Below are positions 1 through 11,760 of a stretch of DNA of 64,000 nt, one piece after another. Source of the DNA: Harmothoe impar (lineage: Eukaryota; Annelida; Polychaeta; Phyllodocida; Polynoidae). The stretch covers positions 37,362,650 through 37,426,649 of the forward strand of contig OX381715.1 in the NCBI GenBank assembly GCA_947462335.1. The letters run 5' to 3'. Below the pieces are notes generated by a model. It searched no databases. It saw nothing but the letters and a program-made list of their open reading frames with translations, and was not told where the DNA came from. Position numbers and translations under genes: made by a program. Every line of letters begins with the position of its first letter. Within the stretch, counting starts at the first letter, position 1.

Positions 1-1534
1 TTCTGTACCAAGGTTATCTGAAAGTGTAACTCTTTAACCCTTTAAGGACTGATGTTACGAAAAGATAATATTTGTCATCATGATGCACCAATGCCTTCGG
101 GAGTGACTATCCCATAGGGTCGGCATGATGCTTGAATGCAGCACTGGTGAGTTACTCGCCAGGGCTGCATTCATTCATCATTACAACCAAGGGCATGATG
201 CATTAATGCATTATGTCATCCTTAAAGGGTAAAGGTGGAATACTACTTTGTTGCACTTTTGTCATCATGATGCGTGAATGCAGCCCTAAGGAGTTACTCG
301 TGAGTGCTGCATTCATGCATCATGCTGGCTCTACAGGGGTTGATCACCCTTCATGATGCACCAATGCAGCACTGGAAACTTACTTGTGAACATTACATTG
401 CTGCATCATGACAACAAATAACAATATGAACATATTCCTGTCCCTAAAGGGTGAATATGGGTACGTGGGCTATGTTACATCACTTACAGGGCCTCGATTG
501 TCTGAACAAATTGACACTAATTATTAAACACCACCTGAACTAGAAGCAATTACAGATAATGAATGTCTATTTTATATATATTATCCTAGCTCCACAATTG
601 ATATAATTAAAGAGGTTATATCACCTACAGGGCATGGATTGTCTGAACAAATTGACATTTGAAACTAAACTGCCCCCCTCAGCAAGAAGCCATTACCGAT
701 AAGGAATGACTTTTTCATATCATATCCCGGCTCCACAATTGATATAATTACAGAGCACCTGGGCTATATATTATGCCCTGTGAGGCCTGGTCATCTCTTC
801 AACTAGAGGCAATTACCCATAATGAATGTCTTTTTCATATCATATCCTGGCTCCACAATTTATATGATTATAAAGGTGGGGTCCATATTTTGAGTGTGTG
901 AATGAATCGGTGTGGATTTACTACCAGTTTTCCTAGCCCACATGTGTTGTCATTTCACATATATTTCCAATATAAAAAAAAGCAGGAAATGATCTTGGTT
1001 TTCTTTGACAGAAAAGATGAATTTGGTTAAAAGCATGTGCCATGGCGTTTTTTTGGCACTGGTAAGGAAATCCAATCCTGGAGCTCTGAGGATGGTCACG
1101 AATGGCATCATTGCCAGGTAGCCGGGGGGGGGGAGTGCTGTGCTGTCATGCTGCCGTTCACAGTAATACCCCACATGCCAGGAGTGGTTCTGTGAATGCC
1201 AGACTCACGGCGCATGTGCACAGGGCTAGTGGCCATCTGGGGCAGAACAGCACTCTCCAGGTCTGTGTGCGTGTTTGTCTGACAGGAATCTCTGCATTAA
1301 CCTGCTATTAGGGTGTAGGGAATATTGTCTAAAATGTTTCAGATTATTGGCCCTATTACTTACTAACTTTGAAGCCGCAGTCTTGCTACAAGATTAGGGG
1401 GTCTGGGGGATTCTGAACTGATATATATACAGTATCAACATAAAGACTATGCTTGAGGATTGTGTGACTGAGGGGGATGAAGCCGGGTGAGTGAAGATCT
1501 GGCCAAATGCCGACCACACATCTTGAATCTGGTA
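1..1534 (+). repeat. Module I repeat, copy 1 (left part)
   Basis: Complex dispersed repeat. It starts with a stretch that recurs at 13,231, runs through two internal repeats of a block containing GTCTGAACAAATTGACA (about 485-900), then a block with AAAAAAAGCAGGAAATGAT (about 930-1,310), and ends with a block near 1,394-1,534. The same blocks recur in the same order at about 13.23-16.08 kb and inverted at about 34.28-32.52 kb. The short ORFs here do not stay open in the other copies, so I see no gene. Confidence 0.8.
34..454. mobile_element. TTAA-flanked palindromic MITE (CATGATGC family)
   Basis: Begins TTAACCCTTTAAGGAC and ends near CTGTCCCTAAAGGGTGAA, the inverted form with mutations. An internal inverted end at about 211-233 (CATCCTTAAAGGGTAA) suggests two units in a row. 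The core contains pairs such as GAATGCAGC and GCTGCATTC that fold on each other. The TTAA target and CCC-starting ends resemble piggyBac-type non-autonomous elements; that class is an inference. Confidence 0.7.
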
Positions 1535-2552
1535 CTAACCCTGTATGGACGGCATGATGCATCAATGTTTCATGGTCATGTGTAATTGTGATGAACCAAT
1601 GCAGCACTAGTGAGTTACTCACCGGCACCCCTTTATTCATCATACCAACCCTTCAAGAGAGTATCGACCCCGTAGGCCATGAATGTAATTAGAATACCGT
1701 AAAACCTCGCGTAGAAGCCGCGGCTAGTACGCGAGTCAGATCGCTAGTGCGGCTTATAGGATCTGCCCAAAGTCCGGGTGCGGCTTATACGCGAGTTTTT
1801 CCCAGGTATAATTTCCCAAGTCACCATAGAATAACCATAATATGACCTTCCAGAGGCTGTTGGGGTTGGGGGGGGTTCTTCGCACCTCAACACAAACCAC
1901 CGCTAATCCCTGCCAGCATCCTAACCTGGGGGAAGTGAGGGGGTGGGGGGGAGGGGTGACTGCCACATACTAGTATATACTAGTATGTACTACATGAGTG
2001 TGGGGGGGGGGTTAAGAAAGCTGTCAACACTCACCGAGGCTCCCCCCCCCCCCCCCACTACTATCACACAGCAACAAGCAATAGGCTTACCCGCCCCAGA
2101 GAAAGCTGTCACTGCCCAGGCCCATGTTCCTGTGCACTAGTCAATGGGAGGTTAAGGGGAGAATGACTCAAACAAACCTGCCAGTAGGGTAGTGGGGGGG
2201 GAGTGGTTCTCCAAAGTTGGGGGTGCGGCTAGTACGCGAGTTTTTCCCAAGGATGGTTCAGGAGGCCTGTGCCGATTATAGGATCGGGCCAAAGTCGGGG
2301 TGCGGCTTATACGGGAGTTAGGCTTATACGCAAGGTTTTACGGTAGTACACCATACCAGCCAGAAGTTATATAAATCCTACATTAGTCCGTAAATAATGC
2401 AACACAATAATGATAATATGACATAAGTTATAGTCTAATGACTTTAATAATTCAGTAGGTGGAGACTGTTACTTGTATTTATAGCACCACAATGCTACAT
2501 ATTGATGAGCACAATAAAGCATCAAAGCACAATTCTGCCCTTAATGGGTTAA
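1535..2552. mobile_element. CATGATGC-family MITE with a nested TA MITE
   Basis: Left end CTAACCCTGTATGGAC, right end CTGCCCTTAATGGGTTAA. The paralogous copy at 16,081-16,314 is only about 230 bp because it lacks the nested element at 1,695-2,345. Confidence 0.65.
1695..2345. mobile_element. TA-flanked MITE of the GCGTATAAGCCG type
   Basis: Starts TACCGTAAAACCTCGCG and ends CGCAAGGTTTTACGGTA, an inverted pair ending in TA. Inside are repeated GTGCGGCTTATACG and GTACGCGAG motifs, so it is probably a compound of two or more copies. G and C homopolymers (about 1,869-2,057) lie inside. The empty site is visible in the paralog near 16,220. TA target suggests a mariner-like mobiliser (inference). 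Confidence 0.75.
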
Positions 2553-2845
2553 CTTTCCCTGTTTCTGTCATTCTGGTAAATATTCAGGTGGCTGTGACTG
2601 AACCATAACAATTGGATGTAGCTCAAGTTTTAGTCTTTTAAAAAAATTATTTATCGATTTAATTTTTATGTGGAACTGTCTGACATGCTGTAACATTTCA
2701 GGGACATGTGTTTTGAGTTGATTCAATTTGATAATGGCCTGGGGCTCAGTTGTGTGGAAGAATTGAAAAACCAATGGGAACGGGCTCGCTGTCAATGGCT
2801 CCTGTTACCTGTAGTACTGGGACTGCTTGTGTTCAATTTGACAAG
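2553..2845 (+). repeat. Module I block, GTAAATATTCAGGTGG type
   Basis: A block of about 280 bp that recurs at 16,312-16,590 in the same orientation and at about 31,990-32,270 inverted. A minus-strand ORF crosses it, but its reading differs between copies, so coding is not supported. Confidence 0.7.
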
Positions 2846-3035
2846 CTAGCCCTTTAAGTGTAGCTTATTGCTTGAATGTCTCTTTTGTCAGTATGCAGCC
2901 TTGGTATGTAATCTGCCAATGCTGCATTGATGTATCATGCAGACTCTATTGGTTGATGCATTCTTTAAGGATTAGCATGATGCATCAATGTAGCGCTGGC
3001 AAGCAACTTGCCATCATGCTGTCATTAAAGGGTAA
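2846..3035. mobile_element. CATGATGC-family MITE
   Basis: CTAGCCCTTTAAG at the left and CTGTCATTAAAGGGTAATT at the right form diverged inverted ends around a palindromic CATGATGC core. Confidence 0.6.
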
Positions 3036-3230
3036 TTAAAGGACTTATTACTTCCATTGTGCCTCATTAGGAAATGACTTAAACTTGTTCAAGTTGACAT
3101 GCAAAATTAATTGTCAGCTAATAGGACATATTTCCAATAACTGGAGTGATGCCACTCTCTGGTCAAGAGAGTGGCATCAGTGAAAAACTAAGGGCAGCGA
3201 CTGCTTCAAAGGATCATGCCTCATTGTTGA
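3036..3230 (+). repeat. CCTCATTAGGGAATGACT block, first copy
   Basis: This block with GCCACTCTC and GGTCAAGA motifs recurs at 3,637-3,880 and at 19,028-19,240. It is the host sequence into which the minus-strand retrotransposon at 16.8-19.0 kb inserted. Confidence 0.65.
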
Positions 3231-3632
3231 CATGATGCACAAATGCAGCACTGGCAAGTCCCTCAACAGGGCTACTTATGCTGAGTCTACGCGTTGATAT
3301 ACTCCCAAATGGTATGTTTAATGCATGAATGTAGCTCTGGCAGGCTACTTGCGTCCCTTCCATCTGTGGATCATGACAGAAAATGAACATTCCACAGAAA
3401 GCATCATGCTATCCTTAACCCTTCAAGGGCAGCATGATGCCTTCATGTATTGTGCACCCTGGTGAGTAATTCGCCAGGCTACATTCAGACATCATGCCAA
3501 CCCTATAGGTTTGATGCACTGCTGGAGGGTGGGCATGATGCACCAATGCAGCCCTGGTGAATTACTCACCAGTATTGCATCGGTGCATTGTGACAAGATT
3601 CATTTAGCAACATGCCGTCCATAAAGGGTTAG
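3231..3632. mobile_element. Two abutting CATGATGC-family MITEs
   Basis: At 3,405-3,440 a right end (GCATCATGCTATCCTTAA) runs straight into a left end (TTAACCCTTCAAGGGC), so one TTAA is shared by two units. The second unit ends at 3,632 with CCGTCCATAAAGGGTTAG. The left border of the first unit is not clear. Confidence 0.6.
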
Positions 3633-3636
3633 AGTT

Positions 3637-3880
3637 TGAGTAGTCTTATTACTTCCACTGCGCCTCATTAGGGAATGACTCATTGCCCATTTTTTCAAGT
3701 AAAAAAATATTAATTAATTGCAATTCACTATGAGATATTTCTAATGACTGCCATGACATTGTAAGTGATTGGAGGTATGCCACTCCCAGGTCAAGAAACT
3801 TTTCAATAGCGATCAAATTTCTAGTCAAGAAGGAACTCCTAAAAAATGGAATCACTTTCCTAAGTTTCCCCTGAGATTTA
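3637..3880 (+). repeat. CCTCATTAGGGAATGACT block, second copy
   Basis: Diverged duplicate of 3,036-3,230 and close relative of 19,028-19,240. The uninterrupted CTTATTACTTCCACTGCGCC at 3,643-3,662 serves as the empty-site reference for the retrotransposon at 16.8-19.0 kb. Confidence 0.65.
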
Positions 3881-3984
3881 GATCTTGCATGTTACTAATT
3901 TTCTATATATAATGGTGTGGATCAAATTATTGAGTTGGGGGTTATCACCGCCCCACGCACCCCCTGGCTATTCAGGTAGGAACT

Positions 3985-4430
3985 GTTAGTGTTGGACTCA
4001 CTACTCAGTGCAGACCCACCTGGGGGAAGTAGAATCTTTCCACACGTCAAACAAAAAGTGGCGCCACTGATACTTCTTGTACTGCGCAAGATCTCAACGA
4101 TACAGCACGAGAGCACCACACCGGCAGTGCAGAGCGAAATTGTACCACCCATATCTTCAACGTTTATGGTCTGACCGACTCGCTTTTTGACAGGGATAGA
4201 AGGCGGTACATGCCCGCAGCCTGCAACTGTCGCCCACACCCACCTACACCCATACCCACCTGCTCTCCCACACCCACCTGCTCACCCATACCCACCAGCT
4301 GAATAACATACATGTATGACACATGACTTGAGGGTACCTTTTACCAAAGGAATTCATTTCTGATGCCAGAATTGACCAATGAATGATAATAAGGGAGTAC
4401 TATATCTAAGTACATGATAATCTACAGACT
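3985..4430 (+). repeat. Arm of a 10-kb-apart inverted repeat, with CCCACCTG minisatellite
   Basis: Inverted counterpart of 14,075-14,445. The best-conserved core is GGCGGTACATGCCCGCAGCC, followed by a short CCCACACCCACCTG tandem repeat (about 4,232-4,300) and by CATGTATGACACATGACTTG. Read on the plus strand at about 4,040-4,301, one frame stays open for some 85 codons ending in a run of Pro/Thr/Cys; the matching frame is open in the other arm. I do not recognise the product. Confidence 0.65.
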
Positions 4431-4686
4431 CAGCTTACCTTGAGTCATCTGTGAGGCCACTCACACGCTCCATCTTTACATTTTGTTTTTCCTCAGTCAT
4501 TTTTGAATACCAGTTGGTCAGTGCTGACAAATGTCCCTATGGGATAGCCACTATAGACTAAGGGCTGAGGCATTTAGTTGATCAGTGTACAACTGAGTAC
4601 AACACTGGAGTCCCTGGTGTTGCTTTCAGGAATACCGTAAGGTCAGCATGAGGATGATTAAAGCATTATTGCAAGCGATACTGCCT
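4431..4686. repeat. Unassigned stretch with a distant copy near 58.9 kb
   Basis: CCTCAGTCATTTTTGAATA followed by GGGATAGC and GCATTTAG motifs recurs at about 58,900-59,040 in the same orientation. No coding or inverted ends were seen. Confidence 0.45.
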
Positions 4687-4899
4687 TTAATTCTTTAAGG
4701 GCGGCATAATGGGTTAATGCATCATGCCCTTGGTGTATGAATGCATCATGCCCATAATGTATGAATGCAGCCATGGCAACTAACTCACCAGTGCTGCCTT
4801 CAAGCATCATGGCGACACTATGGGGCTCGCCGGGGCTGCATTGGTGCATCATGACGACAAATGCCATCTTTTAGCAACATGCCGTTCTTGAAGGGCTAA
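4687..4899. mobile_element. CATGATGC-family MITE
   Basis: TTAATTCTTTAAGGGC at the left, CCGTTCTTGAAGGGCTAAA at the right, palindromic core of CATGATGC and GCATCATG motifs. Confidence 0.65.
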
Positions 4900-6876
4900 A
4901 CAACTATTCCACTGGTCTGTATGTTCATCAATATTTAAATCATGATTAAATTGCAAACTTAAAGTTATGAGTGAGGAACGTCGTAATTTAGGATCAACTT
5001 ATCACCAATACTTTGAGAGAACATCGAGACAAAACTTATTTATCGTCCAGTATACTTGATATCCTCATATCAATCATTTTGTAAATTATCATTAAATCGC
5101 CCACTTAAAGTTATGAGTGAGGAACGTCATGATTTTGCATCCCATTAATATCAAATGCTTTGACAGACAACACTTATCTAACAACCATCAGAAGAGGACA
5201 AACTGACACGCAGGAAGAAATCAACATTTTGTAAACACTGCGCCATTAAATGATTGGATGTAGAAAACCAGAATGGCCCAATTAATCATGATGTTGTGCA
5301 ATTAGGTTGCCTGCTAAATAATGACAAGCTGATGGTGGAGGAAATTGGATGATTACAGGGGAGGCTTCTCTATAGCCGTATAAACACCAGGTACAATTCT
5401 GAGCCATTAATCTCACCATAGGCTACTGCCATGCCTTTAGTATAATCTATGTTTCTTTTGTTTTGTCATTTGCTTTCCTGTCATATTTGTAGTAATACTT
5501 CTTCATTGTTGTTTGTGGGTTTGGATGGCTGTTCCTGCAAGAGGAGAATGTTTGTCACAATTGCAGACTTATAATTCATAGAGCTCTATATTGAATACTG
5601 ATGAATAAGTTTTGCCTTTTCTCTATATTAGCCTGCAAGTTTGGAAGAAAAGTCACCTCTATGATAGACGTCCTCAATATATTGGTTGACATAAGGAAAA
5701 GGGACTGGGGCTACTACATCACCAACACTTCATGAATCAATATCTTCAAGCAATCACAAACTTTTGCCTTGTGCAGCAACAACTTTCCTCCTCATAAATC
5801 AAACCAATGTTAAGGCCTTACATGATATTGCCTTTCAGTGGTACCTTCAAATATTAACATAGGCCTGCTCTGGGGTAGCACCTAGATTTTGTAAATACTA
5901 TTAAGTGTATACTGTTAATGTATACATTTTCGCGCTGTAAATATTTTTGCGAATTTTGTGGTAATGAAAATCTGGGAGAATATGTACAGTGTGAATATTC
6001 ATCCAGTATAGTTATACTACCATAATGTGCTGTGAATTTAAATCTGCTAAAATTTACACACGTGTTTATAGTATATAGGTAAGATAATTGTGTTGTTTTC
6101 CATTGAGACTAACTTACACACTGTCTCTTACACCCTTCTAACCGCCACCACCAGTCCCATTTACCCCCAGTCTTATTTGTAGCGGACAGCTGAAATCTCA
6201 ACCAGAAATAGATGTTGCTAAGCAGTGCCTACTGTCACCACCAAATACCCACGTCTCCTTAGTGACAATAAATACACACAGACATGTCTCTGCCCCTCAA
6301 CCTATCCAAAGAGCCAATCAGACTTTAATGTTTAATTTCATCTTCAGGAAGTTGAGGATCACTTGGTGTAGTAGTTCTGTAAGTTACAGTGAGTGTCTGA
6401 TCCATTTGGTGACTGACGGGAGTGTGAGGCAGGTGCAGTGTGGCTGAAGGTCTGAGGAACCTGAATCCTGAGGCATTGCCAACTATATAGATGATTGAGA
6501 TGTCACTATTGCATTCCTAACTCGCAAGCTTAATTGATTACCCTGATGGGTGGAATGCCTTCATTGAAATTAAGCTGAGGGGGTTTAAGGGAAAACTTGT
6601 GAAACCTTACATAGAGTGACACAGGTCTGAAACCTTGGGTCATTTGGTATCCGTCCAGCACTGGTTCGATCAGGACTTACAGAAAGGAGCAGGTGGATTC
6701 TAAGCCTGCTCATTGACCAGTACAGACCAATTTACACCTGGCCTTATAGGACAGCCCTGATTATGATAAATGATTGAGGTGCACAGAGGTCAAGTACCCT
6801 AGTCCACCAACTAGTCCAAGGTCAATGTTTTATAGAAGGAATGAGGATTAGGTCATATAGTGATACTGCAATCAGT
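4900..6876 (+). repeat. Module II repeat, plus-strand copy 1
   Basis: A complex block of about 1.9 kb. Landmarks: two runs of CTTAAAGTTATGAGTGAGGA (4,960 and 5,110), an exon-like stretch with AATAATGACAAGCTGATGG (about 5,320), AACTTTTGCCTTGTGCAGC (about 5,760), and AGCCAATCAGACTTTAATGT (about 6,310). The same order is found at 21.87-23.72 kb and, inverted, at 37.0-39.2, 42.3-44.7 and 53.0-54.4 kb. Reading frames are broken in most copies. Confidence 0.75.
5908..6073. mobile_element. Small TA-flanked MITE, TTTTCGCG type
   Basis: TACTGTTAATGTATACATTTTCGCG and its weak inverted partner ending TTATAGTA sit in module II between AAGTGTA and TATAGG. The paralog at about 22,905 reads straight through (AAGTGTATATAG), giving an empty site with a TA duplication. 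It is a decayed relative of 43,261-43,471. Confidence 0.65.
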
Positions 6877-7585
6877 TTAACCCTTAGGGGCCCAGAACTA
6901 TTTGACCAAAGTCAGATATCTGCAGCATAATTAATAGACCCTTTGTACATCTATAACAGTGGAATTTCTTGTTCGAACAAAGGGTTCATATCACATTTCC
7001 TGAAAGCTGTAGCAGCAACCTTTCTCATGCTAAACCCCCCTCATGAAGAAAATGATAATTTTGGTAACCATAGCGACCAGAAACGTTCCATTTGTTAGAT
7101 TTATCAAATTTTGCCTCATATTGGCTGTGCTTTGGGCCAAGGAGAAACCTTTTATTCCGTTGCCATGGCAACAATGGAATTCTTACATCACATCCCCAAA
7201 ATGGGAATGATATATAACCTACTGACATCAGTTACATAATTTGATGAACATTTTCCAAATTGCATGAAAAAATATATGATAATAACTAAGATGACATTTA
7301 ATAGTATTATGATGCGAGGAGAATACTCAGCCGCAGCTAGTGGGAAAACTTGAAACTGGAGATATTTATTATAATTTTCCTACTTTAATTGCTCTGAAAC
7401 TGGTAATATCTATCGGATAACAAATATAAGCCCATGTATGAAAAGCTGAGGTCATACCGGAGACATTGGTATGTCTCACAGTTGTCTACACTTAATATTT
7501 ATGTAATAGAACCATGTAGGACTTTAGATATGTGCAAAATACGCCATTTCACGCCATTTTATGCCACTGGGCCCCTAAGGGTTAA
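6877..7585. mobile_element. 701-bp TTAA MITE with CCCTTAGGGGCCCAG ends
   Basis: TTAA (6,877-6,880) then CCCTTAGGGGCCCAG; at the right CTGGGCCCCTAAGGG then TTAA (7,582-7,585). The ends are a perfect 15-bp inverted repeat. The module II copy at 37,068-37,071 has an uninterrupted TTAA at the same place, which proves the insertion and the 4-bp duplication. No coding capacity for a transposase is visible, so it is non-autonomous. Ends and target suit a piggyBac-like transposase. Confidence 0.9.
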
Positions 7586-8235
7586 AGAATGTGACAGAGG
7601 CAACTGATGTTTTGAAAAAACAAAATATAAGGATATGTGAGCATTTATTTAATATGAGAGGAATACTGTGCCTTGGTCACAAGTTTTTGCTCTTACAATG
7701 TGACATGTCGATTTTAAGAAATGGGCAAGTCACATGTCACTAAGAAAAAAACACATGTCACTAGTGTCACTAGGGAAAAAATGGGGGGACACCCCAATTC
7801 TGAAAGCGGAGCCACGTCGCTTCCCTCATTGTCACGTCGCCTCTCTCATCGTCATGTCGCCTCTCTCATGGTCACTTCGCCTCTCTTGTTGTCACATCAT
7901 AAATATATGCTAATGGCTGGCATTGAACCCTGTCCTTCCACATGGGAGACAGGCACCCTCACCACTACACCATAATTTCAGGTGCTGATGTGCATAGAAA
8001 ATGTCTTATATAAAATTATCCATGTCGCCTCTCTCCCTATATGTCGCCTCTCTCGCCATATGTCGCTTCTCTCTCCGTTCCTCATGCGAATAGCGGACGT
8101 TATTCACACAAGGAACTTGTGCTAATATTGCTGGCAAACAACATAGAACGGTGTCAGAATAATATCTAAAGGCTGACCTACAGAACTCACAGGCAGGGAA
8201 GCCCTTTAGTGGTCCTCACAATTGCCTAGACTTGG
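7586..8235. repeat. GTCGCCTCTCTC 20-bp repeat array
   Basis: Near-tandem repeats of about 20 bp with the core GTCGCCTCTCTC lie at about 7,813-7,895 and again at 8,021-8,080, on both sides of the tRNA-like unit at 7,909-7,979. The stretch 8,160-8,235 matches 36,826-36,905 inverted. No gene is supported. Confidence 0.7.
7909..7979 (-). ncRNA. tRNA-like sequence, probable SINE head or tRNA pseudogene
   Basis: On the minus strand an A-box-like TGGTGTAGTGGTGAGG is followed about 35 bases later by a B box, GGTTCAATGCC, that fits the GGTTCRANNCC consensus. A CTCCCAT stretch sits where an anticodon loop would be (CCC, glycine). The anticodon and T stems do not pair well, so a working tRNA is unlikely; a tRNA-derived SINE head or pseudogene is the better reading. 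Confidence 0.6.
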
Positions 8236-8498
8236 CTAACCCTTTAAGGACAGCACAGTGCTTTAATGTGCCATCGCCTTGGTTGCACAATGCATAAACG
8301 CAGCCCTGTTGAGTAACTCACCAAGGCTGTATTGATGCATCATGCAGACAATACAGGTTTGATACACTCCTGCAGGGTTGGCATGATGCCCCAATGTAGC
8401 AGCATAAATTGTAGTGTTGGTACATCATGAGATGCAGCATTAGTGCATTATTATAATAAAAGTAGCCTTGAGGCATGATACTGTCCATACAGGGTTAG
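8236..8498. mobile_element. CATGATGC-family MITE
   Basis: CTAACCCTTTAAGGACAGC at the left and CTGTCCATACAGGGTTAG at the right. The inverted counterpart near 36.1-36.8 kb has a 34-bp minisatellite at this end. Confidence 0.65.
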
Positions 8499-8663
8499 CT
8501 GGGCTGGGACTGCAGTAAGTACCTAGGTCGGGGCCCAAGGTACAGAGCAGCTAAGGGCACCTTTACACTTGGATGGAGGATGTTGAATGTTTTAGTCACA
8601 CTGCATTAGGCCTATTTGCACTGTATCTAGCACAGTGCAGTCACTCTGAGTCTGGATGGAGTG

Positions 8664-8825
8664 TTAATCCTTTAAGGATGACATGATGCATCAAGCTTTC
8701 ATGTTCATTGGTCGTCACCACACACCAACACAGTCCTGCTTTAGTCTATAAAAGCTATTGAGTTGGCATGATACATGGATGCATTATTAATGCGCCACTT
8801 GCATTCTTGTATCATGCTGATGAAA
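8664..8825. mobile_element. CATGATGC-family MITE, right end unclear
   Basis: Left end TTAATCCTTTAAGGATGAC followed by CATGATGCATCAA and palindromic core. No clear right inverted end was found. Confidence 0.45.
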
Positions 8826-9379
8826 AGAAGGAGTCCTCAAGGAGGCCTCTCTGTATTCGGGGGTAGCTAGTTGAATTAACAACTAATGGGATAATTCCCT
8901 GGCCTTCACTGTGGAATTCTTAGGGTGCACTATGTAACAGCCTGCACCAATTGTGATAGCTGTATCAGTGCTTATCTCGCCAGTACCAGATCAAGCAATG
9001 GACACCAGCATAAGGCATCCAGCTACCTCTGCGGTATACATGGAAGATATTGTACATAGGGTTCCTAGGTGTTAGACCATGCATGTTCGGGGTGGATGCT
9101 CTATAGATGCACCATAATACTGATACTAGTAACACCCTCTTCAGGGTATATGGGAACTGAAGCTTCTCTTTGCTGCCTGACTTCAAATAGGGGTGTGTTG
9201 GTGCCCTATAAGAAGTCAGTAGTATATTGACATGCCCCTTTGAGTAAAGTGTCTACACAATGTGGTTTGATGCTGCACTGTAAGTCTACAGCAACAATGA
9301 AATCTCCGGTCTCTTTTTCCCAGGTGTATGAAAGGTCCTTCTCCAGGAATATATCACTGTACACTGCCATACTTCCTTT
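8826..9379. other. No feature recognised
   Basis: Unique-looking A/T-rich sequence without repeats shared with the rest of the window and without a convincing ORF. Confidence 0.4.
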
Positions 9380-10030
9380 TAGTCCAGTTGCCAGCTTGAA
9401 AACCTTGCAGAAAAACCCCCCCGAAGAGGTTATGACTGATTTGGGTACAGGAAGTCATATACTTTCAGAATCTTGACGATGCCCGGCTGGCATAGTTGAG
9501 CGTTTTCCAAAATTCAAGATGGCGTCCAAGATGGCTGACGAAAATGTTTAAAGTCATAAATCAGTCAGTTCTTATGTGATTTGCATGTGTAATACCTCTA
9601 AATTGGGGTTTTTGGGCATGCCTGATTGATTAAAAGAGTCAAAAAGTCATTTGAGTAGGTATCCATGGTGATAGCGTGTTTCCATAGCAACCAGCATGCC
9701 GATTCTAATACAAAATATATTTAGTTTTAAGAAGTTTGTCATTTCTCAACACCTACACTCATGTGATATCTCAAATTAAAGGTCTCATTGAGATACATCA
9801 TTTTAACATAGTTTTAGAGTTGTCACAGGTCCTAGGTAACCATGGCAACCAGAAATCACCAACAATAATGCCTAATGATTGATGCCAAAACATCATCATC
9901 CTTACTGATAACTGTGAATGCATGACAGAACAACCAACATGGTCACAATATACTCTGTCCTCAATGTCAAAAAGTCATTTGAGTGGGTATCCATGGGGAT
10001 GCATCATTTCCATAGCAACCAACATATTAA
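9380..10030 (+). repeat. Left inverted repeat of the 3.7-kb element
   Basis: Pairs with 12,468-13,121. A motif AAAAGTCATTTGAGT followed by GGTATCCATGG occurs twice in this arm (about 9,649 and 9,971), pointing to an older internal duplication. It carries an X-box-like GTAACCATGGCAAC at 9,836-9,849. Confidence 0.8.
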
Positions 10031-11480
10031 CTCAAAACATGATTTTAGCTCACAATATATTTTGTATTGAGGATATTGTCTTTTCTTAACATGATATGGT
10101 CATGTGATATCTCAAAGTAAAGGTCTCACTGAGAGGCATGATCTTAATATTGTTGCACAGTTGTCATGGGTACTGGGTAACCATGACAACTTCCCCCTGT
10201 GTTAGTGGGGACCTCCATGATAGGGCCATGAAGGAGTAGAATAACTTGCTGGTGGTCTTTCTTGTGATCTTTCCTCAGAGAACGACGTCTGAGATATCAA
10301 AGGCTATGGTTTGTCTGGCCCTGCCTACTATAGTACTAGCCCAGGTATGTAGGACCATGCAAATAAAAGAACGCTTGCTCTCCTCTGAAAAGAGCAGGGT
10401 ACGTTGCCGGGTAGCAGTTTTCTCCCTCACCTCATAGATGCGGTCATTCATTCCATCCATTCTATCATCCATAGATGCAGTCACTGCTGTATTAGGCAAG
10501 CAGCATATAAATATCTGTCTCACTGCAAGGCAACACTACTACTATTTGTGGAAGGCTACCTTGCTAACTTGAGATATGTCCCTTGAGATACTTGATGTAC
10601 ATCTGGACATTAAACAAATCGATCAATCATTCAAATCTGACCATGACAACTGGAAATCAACAACAATAATCTATAATGATTGACATAGAGGTAGTTCAAA
10701 TTACCACTCCCACATGCTTTTAGGCACTATGTATCTCTGGTCAGTGTCTGCAGCCTTTCATCATCCATGGTAACCACCATAATCTGACCCCCCAACCTCC
10801 CTTCTCACCAACTTTTACTGGCCTGACCCTATTGAGCAACAGGCCTTTTTCTCCAAAATCACCGCATGTACACGTTGAAGTTGTTGCCAGAATTAACTGA
10901 GGAAAAGTTGATCCAGGGCAAGCACATCATGGGACCCATCAGTTCCAATGCAGTGTGGTTTGTACTGACTAACATAACCTCAAATGAGAATGTCACGAAA
11001 TAGTTGGCACTGATCCTGCTGTTTGCAGCTAGCTGATAAGCACTATAAGAGATTTAGGGAGTAATGATACGCTGTTGCCAACATAGACAAGGAATAAATC
11101 CAGGCCCATATAACAAAATATGAAAAGGACGGAAAGAAGCTACATGAGCATATCAATAGCCATGTACAACTCAAGCATAAAAAGGGGCATTCAGCCTTAC
11201 ATGAGAAAGCTTTCTGATGGTTTCATTGACAAGTTACTGCCATGGCTGTGAACTGGAAAAGGTCATAGATAAGGGAGGCAGATTCAGTTGACACAGAAGT
11301 GTCAATGGATCAATTGGAACCAATCAGGCTCTATCGATCTTGATTCTCAAGAACTGAGAAATTTAAAGACTCCTCTTTGATCAGGAGAATACAGCTACAT
11401 GATCGAGCATCACAAATGAACACGCCAATGCAATCATGACCAATCAAGCTATCACATATGTGTAGTAATATCAAAGAATA

Positions 11481-11760
11481 CATGTCATCTCTTATGACAC
11501 TGGTGTCTTTATTCTGCTAACCTGAGGGAGTGCTATGTCTTCAGAACATCCAGAACAAGACCCTGTGCTATTTGACTGGTCTTTGCATACAGCAATGAAG
11601 TGTGTCATCCCCACACCATTGCCAAATGTGATTCATATTCCTCCATCAACTATCCTCAAAATGCTTTGCTGTAACTGTTCTTCCTCAGACCCATGCTGTT
11701 CATGGAGATGTTACTAGCTGATGATCATGCTTGATTGAACTGCACAGATATGTGGAAATG
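11481..11760 (+). pseudogene. Decayed ORF with a cysteine-cluster (CXC-like) remnant
   Basis: One frame reads through two in-frame stops (TGA at 11,523 and TAG at 11,715). Before the first stop it gives SYDTGVFILLT. After it come a Trp-containing stretch (FDWSLHT), a proline-rich TPLP...IPPS stretch, then ILKMLCCNCSSSDPCCSWRC. From general knowledge, metazoan transposon-like proteins often combine a DTDVLVLL-type motif with a downstream CNC...C...CxC cluster (tesmin/TSO1-like), which this resembles. The second half of the cluster is lost. It lies inside the long-inverted-repeat element, so it may be a remnant of that element's own gene. Assignment is by eye only. Confidence 0.45.

Noticed and set aside
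7909..7979. Functional tRNA-Gly(CCC)
   Set aside because: A and B boxes are present but the anticodon and T stems do not pair properly.
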